DNA of 64,000 nt, taken from the NCBI RefSeq assembly GCF_012932365.1, contig NZ_JAAIIH010000006.1, positions 1-64,000 of the forward strand, read 5' to 3'. The position numbers and the translations under genes are program-made. Shown here one piece after another: positions 1-7,651 of this stretch. Under the pieces are notes generated by a model. The model had not been told where the DNA came from. It searched no databases and saw only the letters and a program-made list of their open reading frames with translations. The stretch is from Bifidobacterium moraviense. Its GTDB lineage: Bacteria > Actinomycetota > Actinomycetes > Actinomycetales > Bifidobacteriaceae. The first letter of the stretch is position 1. The number at the start of each line of letters is the position of its first letter.

Positions 1-17
1 CCGCCAAGGGCGTCTGA
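1..17 (+). CDS. 3' end of an upstream gene (fragment)
   Basis: The first bases read in one frame as Ala-Lys-Gly-Val followed by TGA at 15-17. A strong hairpin begins about 40 bases later, which fits the end of a plus-strand gene lying mostly outside the window. Only four codons are visible, so no function can be given and the reading frame itself is inferred from the stop and the terminator. Confidence 0.35.
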
Positions 18-54
18 TCCGCTTTCGGTAGACTGATTCCCTGAAAAGCGAAGA

Positions 55-90
55 GGTCGGCTCCGGGTATCCCGGAGCCGGCCTTCGTTC
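55..90 (+). terminator. Rho-independent terminator
   Basis: GGCTCCGGG at 59-67 pairs with CCCGGAGCC at 71-79 around a three-base TAT loop, and the stem can extend outward by about four pairs. The 3' side runs into a moderately T-rich stretch (TTCGTTCGTTT). It would end the plus-strand gene that stops at 17. Confidence 0.7.
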
Positions 91-162
91 GTTTGGCGTG
101 GAAGCGCCGGGAGGCGGCGGCCCGGCGCATACCCCATACCGCCATCTTGCGTGTGGATGATG

Positions 163-210
163 AAAGGGGACTTGCGTTCCGGCAGTGCCGGAACGCAAGT
201 CCCCTTTTCT
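163..210. terminator. Bidirectional terminator downstream of the surface-protein gene
   Basis: A near-perfect hairpin: a GGGGACTTGCGTTCCGGC arm, a three-base AGT loop and its complement, flanked by AAA on the left and TTTTCTTT on the right. It lies about 40 bases past the stop of the minus-strand surface-protein gene and has A/T tails on both sides, so it can work in both directions. Confidence 0.8.
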
Positions 211-250
211 TTAGTCAGGCATCAGGCTTCCGCCGATCGGAATATTCCGA

Positions 251-2437
251 TCAGAAGGCCTTGTAGGCGACGCCTTCAACGGTCCAGCCGGACTGCTGCA
301 GGATGGCCTGCTCGGAATCCGACACGGACAGCAGGTGACGGTTCAGCTCGCCGTTGTACAGACGGACCACGTTGCGCAGGCCGTTGTAGGCGGGCACGGT
401 GAACGCGGAGCCCTCGATGCTCCAGGAAGCGTCGGCCTTCAGAGCCTTGATCTCCGCGGCGTCGGTGGACCACACGTGGTCGCCGGTCACCAGATTGAAC
501 GCGCGGGTGACTTCCTTCGCGATCGCGAAGGAAGCAAGACCATCCTCGATGTCGGCCTTCTTGTCGTCGTCGATGGTGGTGCCGTAGGCAGCCTCGACGG
601 CGGCGGTGAAGTCAACGTAGTTTTCGGCGTTGGCGGGCTCGTAGAAGAGCGCGCCCTCGTCGTTCCAGTTGCCGTTGGTGTGCTGGGTGGAGGTCAGGCC
701 GTCGATCTCGGCCTGAGTGGCGGAGTAGAAGTGCTCGCCGGAGACCGGGTTGTACAGACGGTGCACGAAGTCGGCCTTCTGCGGGTTGCCGTTGGTGGAC
801 TGGGCCTTGAACTGGAGCTGCTTCCAGCCCTCGTTCAGCTGGTTGACGATCTCGGCGCTCTTCTCGGCGGACAGGTCGCCCACGGTCTGGGCGGCAGCGG
901 TCTCGTAGGCCTTCTTGGCGGCCTTGTAAACCGGCTCGTACCTGGCCCAGGAGGCGGCAGTGAAGTCGGCCTCGTCGTTCAGGGTCACGTACTCGAGTGC
1001 GGCCTTGGCCAGATCCGTGGTGACCGGGGTCCACACGGCCGTCAGGATGACGTCGTAGCCATTGTTGAGGATGGCGACGGTCTTAGAACCGTCAGTCAGC
1101 TCGGATTCGGTGTATTCGGAGCCGTTGTCCGCGGTCCAGCCAGACAGCAGGTAGCCGGTACGGGTCCAGTCCGGGATCTGATCGGCGGTCAGGGACTCGC
1201 CGTTGTTGACCTTGACCTCGGTGGAGGCCTGAGCGCCGCTGTAGTCGGTGTCCTTGAAGGTGACCTTCACGGTCTTGGTCTTGTCGGTGTCCCACTTGGC
1301 GTAGGCGACCACGGTGCCGCCGACGAAGGCGTCGGTGACCTTGGTGCCCTCCTGTCCGAACTTGTACTCAACGTTGGAGCCCACGGCGGTCTCCCAACCG
1401 GCGAACACGGACTTGTCCTTGGTCGGGGCGGTCGGAGCCTGGATAAACTCGCCGCTCTTGTAGTACGCGCCGGCAACCTTGGTGCCGCCGGTGGAATCGA
1501 ACTTCACGAGCTTGTAGGTGGTCGGGGAAGCCGGGGCGAAGGTCGCATCCTCGGAGGCCTTGTAGTCGGCGCCGAAGGCGACGGTCTTGTCGGCGTTCGC
1601 CGGATCGGTCCACGCGGACTCGGCGGTGTACTCGTCGCCGGCCTGCAGGGTGACGAGAGACGGCAGCTTCACGGTCTCGTCCTTGGCGACATCGACCTTG
1701 TAGTCCGTGTCGGCGGTGCCGTCGGTCTTGGCGCCCGGGACCTGGCTGTCGGCGTCACCGGTGAAGGTCAGGGTGACGACGGACTGGTAGTAGTCCTTCG
1801 CGGCCACGGTCACCGTGGTGTCCTGAGGGTTCTCCCAGGAGACGGTGGTCAGGTCCGTGACGGTCTTCGCGGACTCGTCGCCGACCTTGACGGTGTAGTC
1901 CTTGGCCAGAGTGCCGTCAGCGGCGTCCGTCGGCAGCTGGGCCGCGGTCAGCGCGGAGTTCAGCGGGGCGTAGAACTTGTACGCGTCGGCGTTGGCGGTG
2001 CCGGCGATCGGGAAGAAGGAGTACTCGCCCGCGTTGGAGAAGGTCACCTCAACGGCGTTATCGGCGGCCACGTACTTCGGAGTCAGGGTAACGTCTCCGG
2101 TCACCGGGGCGGAGAAGTCCACGGCGTTGCCGTTCGCGTCGACCCAGCCGACGAACACGGAGCCGTCGGAAGCGACGGCACCATCGGCAGGCGCGAAAGT
2201 CTTGTCGGCAATGTTGAGAGAATCGGACAGAGCGAAACCGGCGGTCAGTGCATCGTCGGTAGTGGTCTTGTTGCCGGCCTTGTCAACAACGATCAGATCA
2301 AACTTGCCATTCGGCGTGTCGGACGGCGTGCTGTCCGCAGCATTCGCCGTGAGCGCGCTCACGCCCATCGTGGCGAGCATGGCCACCGACGCCAGGCCGG
2401 CCAGCGACGCGCGCCACACCTTGTTGTTTCCTGTCAT
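251..2437 (-). CDS. Secreted surface protein with InlB-type repeats and DUF5648 C-terminus
   Basis: A 728-residue exported protein. Residues 1-34 form a Sec signal peptide: a short basic start, a hydrophobic core, and ANA/AD as the likely cleavage site. Residues about 45-125, 305-385 and 385-472 look like InlB B-type repeats, with FVGW, FAGW and LSGW motifs each followed by a conserved AxW or TPKY strand. Residues 474-545 form an Ala/Lys-rich helical segment like a FIVAR spacer. The end (555-728) carries DUF5648-type units, beginning with HRLYNPVSGEHFYS and ending with VRLYNGELNRHLLS. There is no LPXTG motif and no C-terminal anchor, so release or non-covalent wall binding is expected. Known members of these families are surface or secreted proteins in gut bacteria; adhesion or glycan binding is an inference. 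The integrase gene lies 105 bases upstream on the same strand. Confidence 0.85.
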   Translation of the reverse strand: MTGNNKVWRASLAGLASVAMLATMGVSALTANAADSTPSDTPNGKFDLIVVDKAGNKTTTDDALTAGFALSDSLNIADKTFAPADGAVASDGSVFVGWVDANGNAVDFSAPVTGDVTLTPKYVAADNAVEVTFSNAGEYSFFPIAGTANADAYKFYAPLNSALTAAQLPTDAADGTLAKDYTVKVGDESAKTVTDLTTVSWENPQDTTVTVAAKDYYQSVVTLTFTGDADSQVPGAKTDGTADTDYKVDVAKDETVKLPSLVTLQAGDEYTAESAWTDPANADKTVAFGADYKASEDATFAPASPTTYKLVKFDSTGGTKVAGAYYKSGEFIQAPTAPTKDKSVFAGWETAVGSNVEYKFGQEGTKVTDAFVGGTVVAYAKWDTDKTKTVKVTFKDTDYSGAQASTEVKVNNGESLTADQIPDWTRTGYLLSGWTADNGSEYTESELTDGSKTVAILNNGYDVILTAVWTPVTTDLAKAALEYVTLNDEADFTAASWARYEPVYKAAKKAYETAAAQTVGDLSAEKSAEIVNQLNEGWKQLQFKAQSTNGNPQKADFVHRLYNPVSGEHFYSATQAEIDGLTSTQHTNGNWNDEGALFYEPANAENYVDFTAAVEAAYGTTIDDDKKADIEDGLASFAIAKEVTRAFNLVTGDHVWSTDAAEIKALKADASWSIEGSAFTVPAYNGLRNVVRLYNGELNRHLLSVSDSEQAILQQSGWTVEGVAYKAF

Positions 2438-2542
2438 GTCAGGAACCTTTCTTCTAGGGACATGGGTTCATGCGTCGCGCCGAGCAACAAAACCCAGTCG
2501 GGAGAACGGTTCCGACGTCATCGTCGTGCCCAGTCCCAGCGA

Positions 2543-3829
2543 TCAGCCACGTCTGGACACGAGGGCGGCGGTCACTTCGGCGTCCACGGCGTCGGCCACC
2601 TGTCCCAGCCGCTCGGGGAAGAGGAAGCCGTAGACGTCCAGGGTGAGGCTGGCGGAGGTGTGGCCCATCTGGCGCTGCAGGATCTTCACGTCGGCGCCGG
2701 CCTTGATGGCGATGGCGGCGTATGAGTGGCGCAGGCTGTGCGGGGTGAGGCCCTCCACGTCCTGCAGACCGGCGAGTTCCACGGCCTTGTGCCAGACGCG
2801 TCGGCGCCAGTTGTGGTCGTTCACGTGTCCGCCTTTGGCGGAGCGGAACACGTAGGCGGTTTCCGGCTGTCCTTTGATCTGTTCGCGCAGCGGCTTCACG
2901 AGGAACTTGGGGATGGCCACGGTGCGCGGCTTGCCGGATTTGGGCGGTCCCAGCCGCTGCTTGGAGGCGCTGTTCTTCCATGTGCGCCGGATGCGGATCT
3001 GCCGGTTCGTCAGGTCCAGATCGCCCACCTGCAGTGCGAACGACTCGTTGATGCGCGTGCCCACGTAGCTTTGGAAGCGGATGATGAGTCCGTCCACCGG
3101 GCGCCCGATCACTTCTGCGGAGCGGGCGAGCTGTTCGATCTCCGGTACGTTGAGGAACACCAGATCCTTGTATTCCGGGCGTGGCACCTCCACGTCGCGC
3201 GCCGGGTTCTCCATGAGGTAGCGCGCCTTGACGGCGTATTCGAGCACGCCGGCGAACACCACCTTGACGATGCTTTTGACGGATCTGGGGGAGAGGGGTT
3301 TGGCGGCGCGACCCCGATGCAGCTCCGCCGGATAGTCGCCGGTGGCGAGGCTCGCCACCCAGCGGGCGATGTCGTCGTGCGTGATCGCGCCTATGGGCAC
3401 GTCGCTCCACCGCGGGTTCACGTAGACGCGCAGTTCGCATTCGTAGCGCAGCCGCACGCCTTCGCTCACGTTGTTCTTGGAGCGCAGCCACATGTCCGCC
3501 ACGTCTCTGAACCTGCGTTTCGCGTCGTGCGGGCTGGCGTAGCGCCCGCGGCGCACGTCGTCCTCCATGGCGGCGCGGAACGCTTCGGCGTCGGCGAGCT
3601 TGGCGAACGACTGCGAGTGTTGTCGGCGCGTGGTGCCCTCCACGGTGTACCAGCGGCATCGCCATCGGCGTCCCCTGCCGTAGCGCGACGACCGCCACCG
3701 TTCGTCCACCTGCGCGCGCATCGGGTCGCGGCATGCCGCGAGCGACCGTTTCGCCTGCGGCGGGGGCGGGACTCCGTCGTCGTTCTTCAGCCACAGGTCA
3801 TCGATCCATACGCGCGCCATGCCTTTCAT
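2543..3829 (-). CDS. Tyrosine site-specific integrase, phage or island type
   Basis: About 428 residues from ATG 3829. The N-terminal part is an Arg-rich AP2-like arm-binding segment (ARVWIDDLW, then a YGRGRRWRCRW strand), followed by a SAM-like core-binding domain (about 105-215) and a C-terminal catalytic domain. All expected catalytic residues are present: R259 (VGTRINE), a Lys in SGKPRTVAI, H364-x-x-R367 (HSLRHSY), H390 (QMGHTS) and Y400 (LDVYG). It should therefore be active. The start is uncertain: ATG 3958 would add 43 Arg/Pro-rich residues and does have an SD-like GGAGAG, whereas 3829 or 3820 fits the family. No excisionase, tRNA target or other phage gene is near it, so it looks like the remnant of an integrated element or a small solitary recombinase. 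Confidence 0.88.
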   Translation of the reverse strand: MKGMARVWIDDLWLKNDDGVPPPPQAKRSLAACRDPMRAQVDERWRSSRYGRGRRWRCRWYTVEGTTRRQHSQSFAKLADAEAFRAAMEDDVRRGRYASPHDAKRRFRDVADMWLRSKNNVSEGVRLRYECELRVYVNPRWSDVPIGAITHDDIARWVASLATGDYPAELHRGRAAKPLSPRSVKSIVKVVFAGVLEYAVKARYLMENPARDVEVPRPEYKDLVFLNVPEIEQLARSAEVIGRPVDGLIIRFQSYVGTRINESFALQVGDLDLTNRQIRIRRTWKNSASKQRLGPPKSGKPRTVAIPKFLVKPLREQIKGQPETAYVFRSAKGGHVNDHNWRRRVWHKAVELAGLQDVEGLTPHSLRHSYAAIAIKAGADVKILQRQMGHTSASLTLDVYGFLFPERLGQVADAVDAEVTAALVSRRG

Positions 3830-3950
3830 TATCGGCGTTGCACGATGGTCGTCCTGGCGTTGTTTCGGCCGTGAAACCGTTGTGGCGACGGGCTTTCGGG
3901 GACACGATCCAGACACGATGAAGGAGAGCCGCCGTGAGCGTGGCGATACG

Positions 3951-3977
3951 GTGCTCATGGCAGCTCTCCATGAGCAC
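3951..3977. repeat. 10-bp inverted repeat between integrase and GT2 gene
   Basis: GTGCTCATGG at 3951-3960 and CCATGAGCAC at 3968-3977 are perfect complements separated by seven bases. The site lies just beyond the GT2 stop codon and overlaps the farther possible integrase start. It may be a weak terminator without a T tract, or a recombinase-related site. Confidence 0.5.
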
Positions 3978-3994
3978 TACGTAGTAGGGAACGA

Positions 3995-5017
3995 TCAGTC
4001 GTTCGGGGTGTTCGGGCGCTTGCCCAGCGGTCCCTTGGCCGGGTCCTCGCCGATGCGATACAGCGGCATGCCCATGGCGTTGTGCACGATAATGCCCAGA
4101 TACTCCGCCATCACGCCGATCGCCAGCAGGATCAGACCGCTGAAGATGAGCACCACCACCATGAGCGACGTCCATCCCTGCACGGAGATGGCGTGGCTGA
4201 AGAGCTGGATGCAGATGAGCACGATGGCCCAGATGATGCCCACGATCGAGGTCAGTGCTCCGAGGACGCTGATGAAGCGCAGCGGCCTGGTGCCGCTGGT
4301 GAAGACCATGCGCCAGAAGTGGCCGAGCAGGCGGGACAGGTTGTAGGTGGACTGGTGGTCGCCTTCGGAGCGCAATGCGACCGGGCAGGTGGCGATGCGG
4401 CTGGCGATCCATCCCAGAGCCACGTCCAGATAGACGTCGTTGCCGGACTGGTGGGCGAGCGTGCGCGCCACGCTGCCGAGGATCAGGCGAAAGCTCTGGT
4501 ATTTGGGCGCGTCGTTGGAGCCGAGCAGATGCTTGGCGACGAACTTGGCGCCCCATGAGGTGATGTTGCGGAAGAACGAGTGCGGCGCGGCGTTGGTGGG
4601 ATCGGCGTAGACGACGTCCGCCTGCTGTTCAAGGGCATGGTCGAGCATGTCGCCGATGCAGTTGGGATCGTGCTGGCCGTCCTCGTCCATGGTAACGACC
4701 CAGTCGCCGGTGCTCTGCGAGATGCCGGCGAGCGTGGCCGGATGCTGTCCGTAGTTGCGGGTCAGCCATACTCCGTGCACGAACGGGTACTGCCGTTCAA
4801 GGCTGCGGATGACCTCATCGGAACGATCGCGGCCGTGGTCGTAGGCGAGCAGGATCTGGCTGACGCGGTAGCGGTTGCCGCCTTTAGAGCGACGCACGGC
4901 ATGGAACGCAGCCAGTTCGGAGACGACGCCCGTGAGCGTCTTTTCGCCGCCGTACACGGGGATGACGGCGGAAACCGTATGGATGTACTGCTGTTCCTCT
5001 GGTGCTGCTTCGCCCAA
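3995..5017 (-). CDS. GT2 glycosyltransferase, GtrB/DPM-synthase type
   Basis: Predicted to transfer a sugar from a nucleotide sugar to a polyprenyl phosphate on the cytoplasmic face. It has a GT-A domain: VSAVIPVYGGEKTL near the N-terminus, the DED metal-binding motif in MDEDGQHDP near residue 115, then a segment typical of bactoprenol glycosyltransferases. Two C-terminal membrane helices follow (roughly residues 245-310, around ALTSIVGIIWAIVLICI and VVVLIFSGLILLAIG). Start choice: a GTG at 5044 is possible, but TTG at 5017 has a perfect AGGAGG eight bases upstream and is preferred, giving about 340 residues. It is divergent from the epimerase gene and fits a cell-surface polysaccharide locus. 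The exact sugar cannot be read from sequence. Confidence 0.85.
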   Translation of the reverse strand: MGEAAPEEQQYIHTVSAVIPVYGGEKTLTGVVSELAAFHAVRRSKGGNRYRVSQILLAYDHGRDRSDEVIRSLERQYPFVHGVWLTRNYGQHPATLAGISQSTGDWVVTMDEDGQHDPNCIGDMLDHALEQQADVVYADPTNAAPHSFFRNITSWGAKFVAKHLLGSNDAPKYQSFRLILGSVARTLAHQSGNDVYLDVALGWIASRIATCPVALRSEGDHQSTYNLSRLLGHFWRMVFTSGTRPLRFISVLGALTSIVGIIWAIVLICIQLFSHAISVQGWTSLMVVVLIFSGLILLAIGVMAEYLGIIVHNAMGMPLYRIGEDPAKGPLGKRPNTPND

Positions 5018-5048
5018 TCCAAAAGCCTCCTCGCGTGATGACACGTGC

Positions 5049-5070
5049 TAACATGAGAGCGTCCACATAA
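5049..5070 (+). promoter_or_regulatory. Shared 18-bp upstream element, copy 1
   Basis: TAACAT at 5049-5054 resembles a -10 box. Positions 5053-5070 (ATGAGAGC, G, TCCACATAA) match 36887-36904 in front of rmlB with one difference. It lies 104 bases before the epimerase start. It could be a common promoter with its initially transcribed region, or a five-codon mini-ORF (Met-Arg-Ala-Ser-Thr-stop) in which the single difference is silent. Confidence 0.5.
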
Positions 5071-5173
5071 AATATAGCAATCCATCAGTGCCGGCGGTAC
5101 GAGAGCCCCGGGCGCTTCGTTTGCTTTGGGAATACTGCCGTCCGGCGGCTAACAGGAATGGGGCGGCGCAACG

Positions 5174-6094
5174 GTGAAAACACTGGTTCTGGGAGGATCG
5201 GGCTTCATCGGAAGTGCCCTGAACGCGCTGCTGCTTGAGTCGATCGACACGGACGTCGTCGTATTCGACGCGTCGCAGCCGCGGTCGTTTCCCGACGATG
5301 CGCGCGTGCGGTTCGTCAAGGGCTTCTTCGACTCGGGCACGGACTTCGACCAGCTGACCAAGGGAGTGGACGTCGTCATCCATCTGGTCAGCACCTCGGT
5401 GCCTGGCACGGAACAGGACGCGCTCCGCGAGATGAACCGGAACGTCATTCCCTCCATCGCGTTGTTCGAGGCCGCCGTGGCCAACGGCGTGCGTAGGATT
5501 GTGTTCATGTCCAGCGGCGGCACCGTCTACGGCAAGGGCGACGGCAACGGCACGCCGAACGCGGAGACGGATCCGCTGCGTCCCATGAACACCTATGGGT
5601 TCCAGAAGGTGATGATCGAGAACGCGCTGCGCTTCGTCTGCCGCAACTCCGCCACGGAGTATCAGATCATCAGGCTGTCGAATCCGTACGGGCCGGGGCA
5701 GAACCCGCACGGCCCCCTCGGTCTGATTACCAAACTGGTGTACCAGACGCTGCACCATGAACAGGTCACGATCTACGGCGACGGTTCCGTGACGCGGGAC
5801 TTCATCTACATCGATGACGCCGTGCAGGGCATCATCGATATTCTGCGGCACGGCAACGCCAACGACACCTACAATCTGGGCACCGGCGTGGGCGTCTCGG
5901 TGCGTGACGTGGTGGAGACCATACAGCGTGAGCTGCCGGAACGCATGTTGCTCACGCATCAGCCCGGACGACCGGTGGACGTGCCGGTCTCCGTGCTCGA
6001 CGTGGGCAAGTACCGGGCCATCAGTACGATTGCACGGTTCGTTCCGCTCGACGAGGGGATACGACGCACGGCGCGGTTCTTCGAAGGCCACTGA
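5174..6094 (+). CDS. NAD-dependent nucleotide-sugar epimerase/dehydratase
   Basis: A 306-residue extended short-chain dehydrogenase. It has the Rossmann GGSGFIG motif at residues 7-13, the STS/SSGG region (FMSSGGTVYG) and the catalytic Y-x-x-x-K in YGFQK near residue 140, followed by RLSNPYGPGQ typical of UDP-glucose 4-epimerase relatives. The start is GTG at 5174. It probably makes a nucleotide-sugar donor for the neighbouring glycosyltransferases. The next gene begins 61 bases downstream on the same strand, so the two probably form an operon. Substrate (UDP-glucose/galactose or a dTDP sugar) is not resolved. Confidence 0.85.
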   Translation: MKTLVLGGSGFIGSALNALLLESIDTDVVVFDASQPRSFPDDARVRFVKGFFDSGTDFDQLTKGVDVVIHLVSTSVPGTEQDALREMNRNVIPSIALFEAAVANGVRRIVFMSSGGTVYGKGDGNGTPNAETDPLRPMNTYGFQKVMIENALRFVCRNSATEYQIIRLSNPYGPGQNPHGPLGLITKLVYQTLHHEQVTIYGDGSVTRDFIYIDDAVQGIIDILRHGNANDTYNLGTGVGVSVRDVVETIQRELPERMLLTHQPGRPVDVPVSVLDVGKYRAISTIARFVPLDEGIRRTARFFEGH

Positions 6095-6155
6095 CCGTTG
6101 GAGCGACCGATTGCCTAGGAGACCGACTGGAACCATGCGCAAAGGACGGCACGTC

Positions 6156-7595
6156 ATGCAGACGATCGAAGAAGATGCAAGCTCCGGACACGGCCGGCAT
6201 GGTCGCGGGCCGATCCGTGTGAGCGAACGTGTGCTGCTCTGGCTTGCCGTTACGGCGTACTTCCTGATGCTGTGCTACATCGCGTACCGCCTGCCGTTCA
6301 GCGAATATCCGAAGGCGTTCCCGGACGAGGACGCGCGTCTGAGTCTGCCGCAGTACTTCTACGACACCGGACGCCTGCCCACCGGCGCCGAGGAAGCCGT
6401 GCGCTACCCCGGGTGGGGATTCTCCTATGCCAGCTATCCGCTGATGCTCACCACGCTGGTCGCCGGCGTGCTGATGAAGGTCATGGGACTGTTCACGTCC
6501 AACCCGGACTGGATCGTGTTCGCCGCGCGACTGGTGAGCATCACCTCCGCTTCCGCCGTGGTGTACTTCGCGTTCCGGACCGGACGGGTGCTGTTCGGCA
6601 GACCGCTGGGATACCTGTTCGGGCTGTTCCCCATGCTGCTGCCGCAGTTCATCTTCTGCGGGCTCTACTTCAACAACGACATGCCCGCCCTCTGCGGCGC
6701 GTCCATGGTGCTGTACGCGTGGGCGCTGGCTCTGAGGAACGGTTGGCAACCCTCGAACGCCGTGTTGCTGGGTGCCGGCATGGGCATAGTTGCGGTGACG
6801 TACTACAACGCGTATTCGTGGATCCTGCTGAGTCTGGTCTGCTACGCCTGCGTCTGGCATTCACGCGTCAGGGACTGGGGGTTCCTGCGACCGGCACGTT
6901 CGGCGTTCTGGCGCATCACCGGTCTGATCGTCGGCGTGACCGCCATCATCGCGCTGCCGTTCTTCATCCGCGCCGCCGTCATCAACCACGGAGACTTCCT
7001 CGGCTTCGCCACGATCAGACGCTACGGCATGCAGTACGCCGTCCCCGAGCTTCGGCCCGATCTGCGTCCCACGCCGCAGCATCTGGGCATGTCGCTGGGG
7101 GAGATGCTCACCACCGATCACTACATGGGAGCCGGCACCAACTGGCTGCTGATGGTCTACAAGAGCTCCATCGGCCTGTTCGGCTACATGGCGGTGCCGG
7201 TGCCGAACGTCATGTACTGGGCGTACGGCGTCTTCATCGTCGCGGGACTGGTCGGGTTCCTGCTCGCCTGCGTGCGCCGTCTGCACCATAGGGGAGACGA
7301 CGATACCTATGCCGTGCTCGACGCGCTCATGTTCGCCAACATCGTGCTGGTGATGGGATTGGCGATGTACTACAGCTACGCGACCGACTATCAGGCTCAG
7401 GGACGCTACGTGCTGCCGATGCTGCTGTCCGTCGTGTATTTCGTCGTCGGAGGATGGCGGTACTGGGTGAGGACGCTGGTCTCGCGTGCGACACCGTCCC
7501 TGCAGACGAAGGCGCAGTGGGTCTTCGTCGCGGCGGCCGCGCTGCTCATGCTGTTCGGCGACTACGTCGCCATCGCCAAGTACCTGCTGGTATAG
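6156..7595 (+). CDS. Multi-pass membrane protein, GT-C glycosyltransferase-like
   Basis: About 479 residues with roughly 10-12 hydrophobic helices. The first helix (LLWLAVTAYFLMLCYIAYRL) is followed by an extracytoplasmic loop with acidic residues (AFPDEDARLSL), the position at which GT39/GT-C enzymes carry their catalytic acidic pair. ATG 6156 has AAAGGA nine bases upstream; ATG 6135 is an alternative. It sits in one probable operon with the epimerase. By context it would use a polyprenyl-phosphate sugar, such as the product of the divergent GT2 enzyme, to decorate a surface polymer outside the membrane. The family assignment rests on topology and loop residues rather than on a decisive motif. 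Confidence 0.7.
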   Translation: MQTIEEDASSGHGRHGRGPIRVSERVLLWLAVTAYFLMLCYIAYRLPFSEYPKAFPDEDARLSLPQYFYDTGRLPTGAEEAVRYPGWGFSYASYPLMLTTLVAGVLMKVMGLFTSNPDWIVFAARLVSITSASAVVYFAFRTGRVLFGRPLGYLFGLFPMLLPQFIFCGLYFNNDMPALCGASMVLYAWALALRNGWQPSNAVLLGAGMGIVAVTYYNAYSWILLSLVCYACVWHSRVRDWGFLRPARSAFWRITGLIVGVTAIIALPFFIRAAVINHGDFLGFATIRRYGMQYAVPELRPDLRPTPQHLGMSLGEMLTTDHYMGAGTNWLLMVYKSSIGLFGYMAVPVPNVMYWAYGVFIVAGLVGFLLACVRRLHHRGDDDTYAVLDALMFANIVLVMGLAMYYSYATDYQAQGRYVLPMLLSVVYFVVGGWRYWVRTLVSRATPSLQTKAQWVFVAAAALLMLFGDYVAIAKYLLV

Positions 7596-7604
7596 GTATA
7601 CGGA

Positions 7605-7643
7605 CCGTGAGGCGCACGGCCGTTCTGGTCGCGCGCCTCACGG
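7605..7643. terminator. Bidirectional terminator between convergent genes
   Basis: CCGTGAGGCGC at 7605-7615 pairs perfectly with GCGCCTCACGG at 7633-7643. It fills the 56-base gap between the ends of the convergent membrane-protein and DUF4422-GT8 genes. There is no long T tract on either side. Confidence 0.65.
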
Positions 7644-7651
7644 CGTCATGC

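Noticed and set aside
335-2725. A long plus-strand open frame across the surface-protein gene
   Set aside because: It is the antisense shadow of the surface-protein gene, rich in Gly/Val/Leu/Arg, without a ribosome site.
3830-3994. A tRNA or att core for the integrase
   Set aside because: No tRNA-like fold or duplicated core sequence was found here; only the short inverted repeat is present.
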